DNA from: Lewinellaceae bacterium
GTDB lineage: Bacteria; Bacteroidota; Bacteroidia; Chitinophagales; Saprospiraceae
NCBI GenBank assembly: GCA_020636405.1
Contig: JACJXW010000006.1
Coordinates: 248,001-312,000 of the forward strand
Length of the DNA stretch: 64,000 nucleotides
Direction: 5' to 3'
Position numbers and translations under genes: made by a program. Position 1 is the stretch's first letter. Each line of letters starts with the position of its first letter. The notes below the pieces were generated by a model. That model saw nothing but the letters and a program-made list of their open reading frames with translations, was not told the origin of the DNA and did not search any database. Of this stretch, positions 42,869 through 51,376 are shown one piece after another.

Positions 42869-44497
42869 TTATTGAAATAAACTCGCATCAGGATATTCAG
42901 TCAGGTTGGGGGCTACGGAGAGCTCTTCCAGAGCGATGGGCAGCCACAGGTCGTTTTCCGTGAAATTGGATTCCCGGATGGGGTCGCCGGCAAACAGAGC
43001 GACATTTGCCCTGCCGGAGCGAACCAGGTCGAACCAGCGGTCGCCCTCCATGGCCAGTTCGGCCCTTCTTTCATACCAGATCACGTCCTGCAAGGTCCAT
43101 CCCATATCGCTCATCAGCTGCTGGGCGGTGCGGAAGTTGCCGGTATTGTCGCCAGGTCCGGCAGCGCGCTCCCGGACGATGTCAATGTATTCCATAGCCT
43201 GGGCGTCGGATCCGCCGCTGCGGTGCAGTGCCTCGGCCAGCATGAGCAGTACGTCGGCATAGCGAATGGCATAAATGTCGGCGTCCTTGGTGAGGTTGGG
43301 GTCGCCGCCATTGACGTTGTTTCCAAGATAGGATTTGTAGTTGGAGTACTTTTCCTGCCAGTAGCCGGTGTTGTCGACCGGGTTGCCCTGCGTCTCATCC
43401 ACCACTACCGGGCAACTGACTACGCCTGCCTCCTGGATCTCCTGCGCCAGCTCGTCGACAGTGATGATGGCGGCGTCTCTTCTGTAGGTGTCATCCGGAA
43501 GGTAGTGGTCGTACAGGTCCTGGGTGGGCAACATAAATCCCCATCCCGCCTGGTAGGTAGGATGGTCTTCGCACAAGCCCCTTACGCCACACAACTGGAC
43601 CATACCATTGCCATCGATACCTTCGAACCATCCCCAGTTGCTGGGGTACAGGTTGGATTGCTGCAATTCAAATACCGATTCTGCCGGGTTCTTAACGCCG
43701 ATGTCATAGAGCGCTTCGATGTCATCTTCCAGGGAATAAATACCGAGGTCTACTACTGCCTGGAGGTGTTCGGCGGCGAGGGCGAACTTCGCAGGGTCGT
43801 CCTTGTCCATATCCGCCCAGTACAGGTAGGCTTTGCCCAGTAGGGCGTGGGCGGCGCCTTTGTTGGCCCTGCCCACTTCATTGGCAGAAATAGTTGCCGG
43901 CAATACCGCGATCGCATCATTGAGGTCGGAAACGATGGCCTCGAAGACCTCCGACATGGTATTGCGCGACCGGTCCACGTCATCCGGCGTAAGGGTTTCG
44001 GTAACCACGGGTATCGGCCCGAAGTGCTTGAATAACTCAAAGTGGTAGTAAGCCCTCAGGAACTTGGCCTCCGCCTGAAAGCGCTCTACGAGCGGCGTAG
44101 AGATCTGGGCATTGGAGATCACCAGGTTGGCACGGAAGATGCCGATGTAGTTCCTGCGGTAGATCGGATGCGTCACCGTATTGGTGTTGGTGTTGCGGAA
44201 GTCATCAAATTCCTGCCATCCGGGCTGGTCGTTGTCCGACGGGTCTCCGCCGGCGTTGGCGTTGTCGGAGCGGATCTCTCCAAACATGACGCTGGAGATC
44301 CAGTTGCCGTAGGCCATGGTCCATCCCAGAGGGTCATAAGCGGCCACCAGGGCGGAGAAGACCTGGTCTTCGGTCTGATAAAAGTTGGCGGAAAGGAACT
44401 CGTTGACGGGCTCCACATCCAGCCGGTCCTGGTTGCAGCCGGTGGCGCCGAGCATAAATACAACCAGTGAAAGAATGGATATTTTATATTTTTTCAT
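42869..44497 (-). CDS. susD: SusD/RagB-family glycan-binding lipoprotein
   Basis: A 542-residue lipoprotein (lipobox GATGC, Cys21). The family opening LDVEPVNEFLSANFYQTEDQVFSALVAAYDPL, the TPR-like helical core (RFQAEAKFLRAYYHFELFKHFGPIPVVTE) and the C-terminal RYADVLLMLAEALHRSG and WYERRAELAMEGDRWFDLVRSGRA segments are all standard. SusD proteins cap the SusC barrel and deliver oligosaccharide. It begins 12 bp after the susC stop, as in nearly all SusCD pairs. Specificity for beta-1,3-glucan is inferred from the neighbouring GH16 genes. Confidence 0.97.
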   Translation of the reverse strand: MKKYKISILSLVVFMLGATGCNQDRLDVEPVNEFLSANFYQTEDQVFSALVAAYDPLGWTMAYGNWISSVMFGEIRSDNANAGGDPSDNDQPGWQEFDDFRNTNTNTVTHPIYRRNYIGIFRANLVISNAQISTPLVERFQAEAKFLRAYYHFELFKHFGPIPVVTETLTPDDVDRSRNTMSEVFEAIVSDLNDAIAVLPATISANEVGRANKGAAHALLGKAYLYWADMDKDDPAKFALAAEHLQAVVDLGIYSLEDDIEALYDIGVKNPAESVFELQQSNLYPSNWGWFEGIDGNGMVQLCGVRGLCEDHPTYQAGWGFMLPTQDLYDHYLPDDTYRRDAAIITVDELAQEIQEAGVVSCPVVVDETQGNPVDNTGYWQEKYSNYKSYLGNNVNGGDPNLTKDADIYAIRYADVLLMLAEALHRSGGSDAQAMEYIDIVRERAAGPGDNTGNFRTAQQLMSDMGWTLQDVIWYERRAELAMEGDRWFDLVRSGRANVALFAGDPIRESNFTENDLWLPIALEELSVAPNLTEYPDASLFQ

Positions 44498-44509
44498 GAT
44501 TTATCGGTT

Positions 44510-47500
44510 TTACATAGTGATCTTAATACCTCCGCCGAGGACCTTGTTGGAGGGGTAGAACCCTTTATCGATACCGGTGTCCAGTATCCAGCCGTTGGTC
44601 CCGATGTCCGGGTCAAATCCGGAATAGTTGGTAACGGTAAAGAGGTTGTTGGCGGAGAAATAGATCCGCAACCCGGACAGGCTGATCTTCTGCAACACAC
44701 GGGCAGGTAAGTTGTAGCCGACCTGCAGGTTCCGGAGCCTCAGGAAGGAGGCGTCCTCCACATAGAAGTCGGACGGCCGCTGGTTGTTGTTGGGGTCATT
44801 GGAAACCAGCCTCGGGTATTCGGTGCTGGGGTTTTCCGGCGTCCAGCGGTCGAGCCAGAACGTTTGGTAGTTGGTAAAGGTGATGTCCGACCGCTCATAG
44901 GTGCGGTAGATGTCATGCCCAAGTTGAGTTGCAAGGATGGCGCTGAAGTCGAAGCCCTTGTAATTGGCGCTCAGCGTGAAGCCGATGATGTGGTCGGGCC
45001 AGGGAGAGCCGATGTCGGTGATGTCATCCGAGTTGATCACACCGTCGCGGTTGACGTCGACGAAACGCAGGTCACCGGGCTTGGCCTTGGGTTGCAGCAG
45101 GTCGCCTTCCTGGCTGAGGTGCGAGAATACTTCACCTTCATTCTGGAAGATACCATCGGTGACATACCCCACGAAGTGCCCGACGGGGAAACCTTCCGTC
45201 ATCCGGGTGATCGGAGTATTGCGCACCGGCCAGCCGTAGCCCTGGAGGAATCCGGCGTCGCCCGCCACGTTGACCACGTTGTTCCTGAAGGTCGTGTAAT
45301 TCAGGTTGGCATTCAGCTTGAGCTCACCCAGGGATAAACGGTAGCCGAGGCCCACTTCTATCCCTTCGTTTTCGATCTCGCCCAGGTTACTCACCGGGTT
45401 GTTGGTCGCTCCGACATATCCGGGAATGACCTGGTTCATCAGGAGGTCCTTGGTGTTCTTTTTGTAATAGTCAGCTTCGACGGTCAGGCTCCCATCCAGT
45501 AGGCGGAGCTCCACGCCTATATCCAATTGTACGCTTTCTTCCCACTTTATATTCGGGTTGGGAGGAGTGGCCAGGGCGGCGCCGGTGATGAGAGAGTGAG
45601 GCCGGCCGATGGGATAGGTGAAGACGTTCTCGATCGTGGACGCATAACTGAGCGGCGCGATCCGGTCGCTGCCGTTCTTACCCCAGCTGGCCCTCAGTTT
45701 CAGGAAATCGATGGCGCGAACGTTGAAAAAACTTTCGTCAGACACGACCCAGCCCAGCGAGAAGGAAGGGAAAACCCCCCAGCGGTTGTTGGCGCCGAAG
45801 TTGGAAGAACCATCCCGGCGGAGGGTAGCGGTGAACAGATAACGGTCGTTGAAATCGTAAATGATCCTTCCGTAGTAGCTGATCAGGGCATAGTCTACAC
45901 TGCCCGAGCCGAAAGCAAGGTCGGTGGTGTCTTCGCCGGCATCCAGGAACTGCCAGTTCTCATTGAACTTGACGGCATCGGGGATGGAGGAAGACGTGCC
46001 GCCGGCCGTTTCAAAGGTGGATTCGCGGTAGGATGTACCCGCAACCACGTCTATGCTGTGGGGGCCGAAGTCCCGATTGTAGTTTACGTAGTTCTCGAAC
46101 TGGATGGACTGAGAAAAGCCATATCCCTGGGCCACGTCATTGTCCGGGTTGACGAAGGCATCGTGGAAGGCGTAGTCCGGGGTGAAACTGCGGTAGTTGT
46201 ACCAGCCGTAGTCGATACCGAAGTCACTTCTGAATTTGAGGCCTTCAAAGGGTTTGACATCCAGGAACACATTACCCAGGACCTGGTCTCCATGGCCTTG
46301 ATTGTTGGCCAGGAACAGGCGGCTGAGCGGATTGATGTATTCCTTCTTTACCCAGTTCGACTGGGCAAACCCATACTGTTTGTTATCGTCATACACCGGA
46401 GTGAGAGGGTCATAGGCGAAGGCATCCGCGATCACAGTGCCAAAGGCGTCATTGACGCCGATATTTTGATTGTCGACCCGGTTTACATAGAGGTTCTGTC
46501 CGATGCTCAGCAACCAGTTGATGTCCTTGGAGGAGTTCAATCTGGCAGCGTAGCGCTTATAATTGGATTTCTCGGCGCCGATCACCCCATTCTGATTCCA
46601 GTATTCCAGGGAGAGGTAAATGTTCTTGGCGGTCACGTTCATTCGGTGGCTCTGCAGCGAGGCCGGTTCGAAGATCACGTCCATCCAGTCGGTATTTTCG
46701 GTCTGTTCACCGACTGTGGGGAATCCCAACGCATTCAGAGAAGAGGTCTGGTTGCCATTGGCGAACTTCTCGCGGGTCAGGGCGATATAATCCTGAGCGC
46801 CGATCATCTCCGGCAGTTTCCATGGGGTCGACGTCGAGGTGAAGCCCTCGTAAGTGATCGTGCCTTCCCCTTCAGCGCCTTTCTTGGTCGTGATGATCAC
46901 CACACCGTTGGCGGCCCGGGCGCCGTATATGGCACTGGATGCCGCATCTTTCAGTACATCGATGGATTCGATATCCCCGGGGTTGATGTTGTCGATGCTG
47001 TTGACCTGAAGGCCATCCACAATGAACAGCGGCGTATTGTCCCCGTTCGTGCTGATCCCGCGGATCAGGATGGACTTACCCGCACCGGGTTGTCCGGAAG
47101 ACTCATTGACGATGAGGCCCGTGACCTGCCCTTCCAGTGCAGACTGAACGTCCTGGACATTAAAACCGTCCAGGTTCTTGGTCGAAAGCTTGGAAATAGA
47201 GCCGGTGGCCACTCTTTTTTTCTGAACACCGTAACCGACTACCACTACTTCCTCGAGCAGCTCGGCGGTCGGGGCCATTACCAGGTCGATCCTGGTCTGG
47301 TCTCCTACGGTGATCTCCTGGGATTCCATGCCGGTGTAGGAAAATAAAAGTACCGCTTCCGGGCCGGGCACCTTCAGTTCGTAGTTGCCTTCAAAATCTG
47401 TGATGGTACCGGTGGCGGTGCCTTTAATGAGAATGTTTGCCCCGATAATCCCGAGGCCATCCTCCGAGGAAGTGACTGTACCGGTTACAGTCCGCTCCTG

Positions 47501-47560
47501 AGCATGTAGGCCAGCTACCCAAAGGCAGCCTACAATTAAGGTTAAGAAGAATTGTTTCAT
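44510..47560 (-). CDS. susC: SusC/RagA-family TonB-dependent outer-membrane transporter
   Basis: A 1016-residue outer-membrane transporter. After the signal peptide (MKQFFLTLIVGCLWVAGLHAQ) comes a carboxypeptidase-D-like repeat (about 22-100, TVTGTVTSSEDGLGIIGANILIKGT), then the plug with VVVVGYGVQKK, ALEGQVTGLIVNESSGQPG, RGISTNGDNTPLFIVDGLQ and YGARAANGVVIITTKKG, and a 22-strand barrel. It is energised by TonB and imports oligosaccharide with SusD. The start region AT-rich leader runs 200 bp upstream with direct repeats and a hairpin that may control it. Confidence 0.97.
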   Translation of the reverse strand: MKQFFLTLIVGCLWVAGLHAQERTVTGTVTSSEDGLGIIGANILIKGTATGTITDFEGNYELKVPGPEAVLLFSYTGMESQEITVGDQTRIDLVMAPTAELLEEVVVVGYGVQKKRVATGSISKLSTKNLDGFNVQDVQSALEGQVTGLIVNESSGQPGAGKSILIRGISTNGDNTPLFIVDGLQVNSIDNINPGDIESIDVLKDAASSAIYGARAANGVVIITTKKGAEGEGTITYEGFTSTSTPWKLPEMIGAQDYIALTREKFANGNQTSSLNALGFPTVGEQTENTDWMDVIFEPASLQSHRMNVTAKNIYLSLEYWNQNGVIGAEKSNYKRYAARLNSSKDINWLLSIGQNLYVNRVDNQNIGVNDAFGTVIADAFAYDPLTPVYDDNKQYGFAQSNWVKKEYINPLSRLFLANNQGHGDQVLGNVFLDVKPFEGLKFRSDFGIDYGWYNYRSFTPDYAFHDAFVNPDNDVAQGYGFSQSIQFENYVNYNRDFGPHSIDVVAGTSYRESTFETAGGTSSSIPDAVKFNENWQFLDAGEDTTDLAFGSGSVDYALISYYGRIIYDFNDRYLFTATLRRDGSSNFGANNRWGVFPSFSLGWVVSDESFFNVRAIDFLKLRASWGKNGSDRIAPLSYASTIENVFTYPIGRPHSLITGAALATPPNPNIKWEESVQLDIGVELRLLDGSLTVEADYYKKNTKDLLMNQVIPGYVGATNNPVSNLGEIENEGIEVGLGYRLSLGELKLNANLNYTTFRNNVVNVAGDAGFLQGYGWPVRNTPITRMTEGFPVGHFVGYVTDGIFQNEGEVFSHLSQEGDLLQPKAKPGDLRFVDVNRDGVINSDDITDIGSPWPDHIIGFTLSANYKGFDFSAILATQLGHDIYRTYERSDITFTNYQTFWLDRWTPENPSTEYPRLVSNDPNNNQRPSDFYVEDASFLRLRNLQVGYNLPARVLQKISLSGLRIYFSANNLFTVTNYSGFDPDIGTNGWILDTGIDKGFYPSNKVLGGGIKITM

Positions 47561-47889
47561 ACATCTCGTTTTTTATCCCCTCGAAAGGAAGAGGATCCCG
47601 TTGGTGATGAGTATAAAGATTTATGATTTCGCTTTTTGTTGAATGTCCGTTCCACCGAACACCTTCTTTCCTGACGCTTTTAGAATTTTGGACTAATTGC
47701 TCATCGCAAAAAAAAACTTTGTTTGGTAAATCTAGTTCCAATGGGTAGAAATAACCGAAAATCACTACTGGACAAATACTGGACAGAGCTGAAAAACCCG
47801 GTATTCCCTGGCTTTTGAGCCGTTTCGAAACCGTTTTTTCTAGCTCTGTCCATAACGTTTGATGATCCTTTTGCAGCTACATTCAGGCC
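47561..47889. other. susC leader and upstream region
   Basis: 329 bp with no convincing gene. It contains an 11-bp spaced direct repeat (ACTGGACA at 47767 and 47778) and an inverted repeat (GGACAGAGCT at 47781-47790, AGCTCTGTCC at 47842-47851) around an inner palindrome GTTTCGAAAC (47822-47831). Confidence 0.45.
47767..47851. promoter_or_regulatory. Candidate control region upstream of susC
   Basis: Two ACTGGACA words one helical turn apart (11 bp), followed by a 10-bp perfect stem enclosing 51 bp. The region sits 207-291 bp upstream of the susC ATG and downstream of the propeller-LuxR regulator gene. It may combine a terminator for the regulator with binding sites for susC control; this is inference from the repeat pattern. 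Confidence 0.35.
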
Positions 47890-48117
47890 TTATTCTGCGA
47901 TAATCAGGCATGATCGAACAGGCTTATGATTGACGATGGCCCGGAAAAAGTACACTCCCGAAGTGCTGTCTTTCGGCAGGAATGTGAGGGTGTGATGGCC
48001 AGCTGCCAATACCAGCGTTACGGTGCCGCTGGAGGCGACGTGCGGGGGGAAAGGCGGTGAAAAGCACACAGGGGCACAGGAGAGTGGCCCAAAGTCGTGA
48101 AAGCCCGGGCTGGCCAC
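47890..48117 (-). pseudogene. Remnant of a secreted protein: T9SS-tail-like fragment
   Basis: A GTG-initiated 75-codon frame lies between the regulator stop and the susC leader. Its last 35 residues (GHHTLTFLPKDSTSGVYFFRA...RSCLIIAE) read like the end of a T9SS type A sorting domain, with the usual SGVYFFR strand and hydrophobic end. The first 35 residues are Pro/Phe/Cys-rich without signal peptide. A sorting tail with no cargo or signal peptide suggests the 3' remnant of a deleted gene; chance is possible. Confidence 0.4.
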
Positions 48118-48121
48118 TGCT

Positions 48122-51100
48122 TCAGGAGAGGCCGAGGATGTAAGCGTGGAGGTCTTCTTCTTTTTCCAATGCCAGTTTCTTTTTCAGCCGGTACTTGCTT
48201 TTTTCAACAGCCCCGACCGATATATTCTGGATGGAAGCGATTTCTTTATTGGTCATGTTGATCTTAATCAGGCAACACAACCGAATGTCATTGGAGGACA
48301 ATTGCGGATGCTGCTGATGAAGCCTGGTGGAGAATTGTTGGTGGACCTGGTCGAAGTTGAGCTGAAACTGTTCCCAGTAGTCTTCGGAATCCAGTTCAGA
48401 GTCGATTTTGTGGATCAGTTGACGGATCTCCCGTTTGCGGTCGGTATCTCCATTCTGGTACTGGGACAGTTCTGCCAGTTCGTGCTTCAGGCCGCTAAGG
48501 GAAGTGTTCTTATGTGCGGTTTGCAGCAGTGCGGCGGCGAGCTGGGCATTTTTCTCCTTGATCTCCCGGCCCAGCTTTTCATTCTTTAGTTTGAGGATCT
48601 CCTGTTCTGCCTCCATCAGTTGTTTCTGATGTTCTCTTTTCCTTGTGTCGTCTTTAATCCGAATGTAAACGATAAACAAGGCCAGGATAGCCAGGGCCAG
48701 CAAAAGCCTGAACCACCAGGTTTCCCAGAAAGGGGGTGTTACAATGATCTTAAGGGTACGGGGCTCGGCATTCCAGAGCCCGCTGTTGTTGCCTGCCTTT
48801 ACTCTGAAGGTGTATTCTCCGGCGTCCAGGTTGGTATAGGTTGCCCGCCGGTGGGTGGCGTCGACGATAGTCCAGTCTTCTTCAAAACCTTCCAGCCGGT
48901 AGGCGTACATGTTTTTGGAAGGGTTGGTGAATTCTATTGCGGCAAACTCAATGGAGAACACATTGTCCGAATAGCGCAGCGTTATGGTGGGCTCTTCGTT
49001 GAGCGGTTTGGGAAGCACTTCCCTTCTTTTAAATAAACCTACCGGTACGGGCTGGTTGAACAGCATGAAGTCGGTGAAGACGACCTTGGGAAGGTTGCCA
49101 TTGATGTGGACCTTTTCCGGATGGAAAGCATTGACGCCATGGATGCCGCCGAAGTACATATCGCCGGAACTGGACCGAAGGGAGGCGCTGCGGTTAAACT
49201 GGTTGGATTGCAGGCCGTCATTTTTGTCGTAGTTCGTAAATTTTCCAGTGGAAGGGTTGAAGGCGGACAACCCCATATTGGTACTGATCCACAGGACGCC
49301 GTTATCGTCCTCTTCAATGGCGTTAACCACGTTGGAAGGCAGGCCGTCCTTGACGGAGTAGTTGCGGAAGGATTGCTCATCCTCCACGAGGAGGTGCAGC
49401 CCGCCGCCTTCCGTACCCACCCAGATGCGGCCGTTCCGGTCCTGATGGAGGCACAAGACGGAATTGACACGTAAGCTGGTGCTGTCTGCTTTGTTTTTCT
49501 TCCAGGACCGGAATCCTTTTTCCTCGGAGATCAGTTTATTGAGCCCGCCGTATTCGGTTCCAACCCACAAGTTGTCGTCCTTGTCAACCAGCAACACCTG
49601 GACGTTCAGTCCGGAGAGGCTGGAAGGGTCTCCGGGAACAGGCTGGTAGTGGTAAAAGCGTTTACTGGCGTAATCGAATTTTTCCAGTCCTCCACCCAAG
49701 GTGCCTATCCACAGGCTGCCATCCTTTCTCTCCGCTATGGCCCATACATTGTCGTTGCTCAGGCTCAAAGGGTTGGAAGGGTCATACCGGAAGTGTTCAA
49801 AGGTATTTCTGCTGCGGTCAAAGCGGTTTAGCCCGTTGGCGAAAGTGCCTACCCACAGATTGCCTTTACGGTCTTCATATAGAGAAGTAACTACATTACT
49901 GCTGATGCTGTTGGGGTCATCTGGCGAGTGCTGGTAGCTCGTTTGGGACTCGGAAGCCGGGTTAAACCGGACCAGCCCGCCGCCATCCTTGCCGATCCAG
50001 ATGTAGCCCTGGGTGTCTTCACAGAAAGTGAGAACGGACTGATAGCCGGGGGCATCTGTAATGGACGTCGATTGCAGGTAGGTCAGGAAACTCGCTTTGT
50101 TGGGCTTGTGTACATTCACACCACCATTGAAACTGCCGATCCAGATGTTGTTGTTGCTGTCGACAAAAAGGTCGTAAAGAGCATTGGTATTCAGGCTGTT
50201 GGCAAGGGTGGGGGAGAACCGGATATTCTGAAAGCTGTGTCCCTGGTCTTCTGTGATGATGAGGCCATCCCCATCGGTAGAGATCAGTACCCTGCCGATG
50301 CTATCCCGGGCCATGTCTTTGATCAGGCTGTTGTTCAGCGCCTTGAGGATGAATTCCTTTTTTTTGGGGTCGTAGATGTACAGCCCGTCTCCTTCGGTGC
50401 CGATCCAGAGTGTGCCATCGACGAACAACAGGCTTTTGGTAAAAGTGTATTTCATTTTCGGGCCGCCAATGGCAGAGAGTTCCTTGATGGCGCCGCTCTT
50501 CCGCTCAAAATAGGGAATGCGGTTCCCTTCCGTGCCCATCCAGATGTTGCCTTCTGCATCTTCGACAAAGGAGAAGCAGAAATAACTGAAAATATTGTTG
50601 GGGTGGCCTTGTTCAAAAAGGGAATAGTGGGTAATGCGCTGAAGGCTGGAATCCATTCGGATAACGCCGTGCCCGGCAGTCCCAATCCAGTATTCTCCGT
50701 ACGAATCCTGGAATATCGATTGGATGGAGACCTCCCTCCAATCGGCAAAGCTAAGTTCTTTAAGGGGGTTGACCTGTAGCCGTTGAGACTGCCGGCCGAA
50801 GATACACAGCCCTCCCACCTTCAGCCCGATCCAAATGTCTCCGTTAGGATGGAGAAACAAGGATTGCACATTATTACTGGGCAGAGACAGGCTGTCTTCG
50901 GGGTCGGATTTAAAAGACTTAAATTCATACCCATCGTAGCGGTGCAGGCCGTCCCGGCTGCCAAACCATAGAAAACCATCCTGGTCTTCGACGATCGAAT
51001 AAATGGTATTATTGGATAGCCCCTGGTTGATCGTAATATGATCAAAGGACATGGTTTGCCCTGGGCAATACCTGGAATACAACAGTAACAGCAGTAAAAA

Positions 51101-51124
51101 GTGTATTACAACCAGTTTACGCAT
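48122..51124 (-). CDS. Propeller/Y_Y_Y/LuxR-type transmembrane regulator of the glucan locus
   Basis: A 1000-residue membrane regulator. Signal peptide (about 1-22), then some 14 two-component propeller repeats (DGFLWFGSRDGLHRYDGYEF, GNLWVGTFANGLNRFD, GRIWVGTEGGGLH) to about 680, a Y_Y_Y domain (about 740-800, MYAYRLEGFEEDW), one transmembrane helix (WWFRLLLALAILALFIVYIRI, about 806-826), a charged coiled coil (about 830-920) and a LuxR-type HTH at the end (LSSNDIRLCCLIKINMTNKEIASIQNISVGAVEKSKYRLKKKL). It has no kinase or receiver domains, so it must signal across the membrane directly. Position just upstream of susC argues for control of the locus. A gap of 561 bp separates it from susC. Confidence 0.93.
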   Translation of the reverse strand: MRKLVVIHFLLLLLLYSRYCPGQTMSFDHITINQGLSNNTIYSIVEDQDGFLWFGSRDGLHRYDGYEFKSFKSDPEDSLSLPSNNVQSLFLHPNGDIWIGLKVGGLCIFGRQSQRLQVNPLKELSFADWREVSIQSIFQDSYGEYWIGTAGHGVIRMDSSLQRITHYSLFEQGHPNNIFSYFCFSFVEDAEGNIWMGTEGNRIPYFERKSGAIKELSAIGGPKMKYTFTKSLLFVDGTLWIGTEGDGLYIYDPKKKEFILKALNNSLIKDMARDSIGRVLISTDGDGLIITEDQGHSFQNIRFSPTLANSLNTNALYDLFVDSNNNIWIGSFNGGVNVHKPNKASFLTYLQSTSITDAPGYQSVLTFCEDTQGYIWIGKDGGGLVRFNPASESQTSYQHSPDDPNSISSNVVTSLYEDRKGNLWVGTFANGLNRFDRSRNTFEHFRYDPSNPLSLSNDNVWAIAERKDGSLWIGTLGGGLEKFDYASKRFYHYQPVPGDPSSLSGLNVQVLLVDKDDNLWVGTEYGGLNKLISEEKGFRSWKKNKADSTSLRVNSVLCLHQDRNGRIWVGTEGGGLHLLVEDEQSFRNYSVKDGLPSNVVNAIEEDDNGVLWISTNMGLSAFNPSTGKFTNYDKNDGLQSNQFNRSASLRSSSGDMYFGGIHGVNAFHPEKVHINGNLPKVVFTDFMLFNQPVPVGLFKRREVLPKPLNEEPTITLRYSDNVFSIEFAAIEFTNPSKNMYAYRLEGFEEDWTIVDATHRRATYTNLDAGEYTFRVKAGNNSGLWNAEPRTLKIIVTPPFWETWWFRLLLALAILALFIVYIRIKDDTRKREHQKQLMEAEQEILKLKNEKLGREIKEKNAQLAAALLQTAHKNTSLSGLKHELAELSQYQNGDTDRKREIRQLIHKIDSELDSEDYWEQFQLNFDQVHQQFSTRLHQQHPQLSSNDIRLCCLIKINMTNKEIASIQNISVGAVEKSKYRLKKKLALEKEEDLHAYILGLS

Positions 51125-51344
51125 GAATTGTCAGAAGGATCAGCTGATGAACTTATTTTTTTAGGTTTGATGAAAAAGGCGTGTGTGGTTGAAGGCTTAA
51201 AGATAGAGAAAAAGGGCCAATTGTGGAGGGTTTCGTTCAATTACCTGATGTTTTGTCCATTTTTGAGTTATGTGCGTATCGATCAATGCCTGCCTTTTGT
51301 CCATCTTCCTTCTTCCCGAATACGCGCATCCTCATATTTTCGTT

Positions 51345-51352
51345 TATCTTTG
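51345..51352 (+). promoter_or_regulatory. Putative -7 element for lepB
   Basis: TATCTTTG matches TAnnTTTG exactly and lies 24 bp upstream of the lepB ATG. Confidence 0.5.
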
Positions 51353-51376
51353 CAGGCCGATAATTAAACTCAAGAT

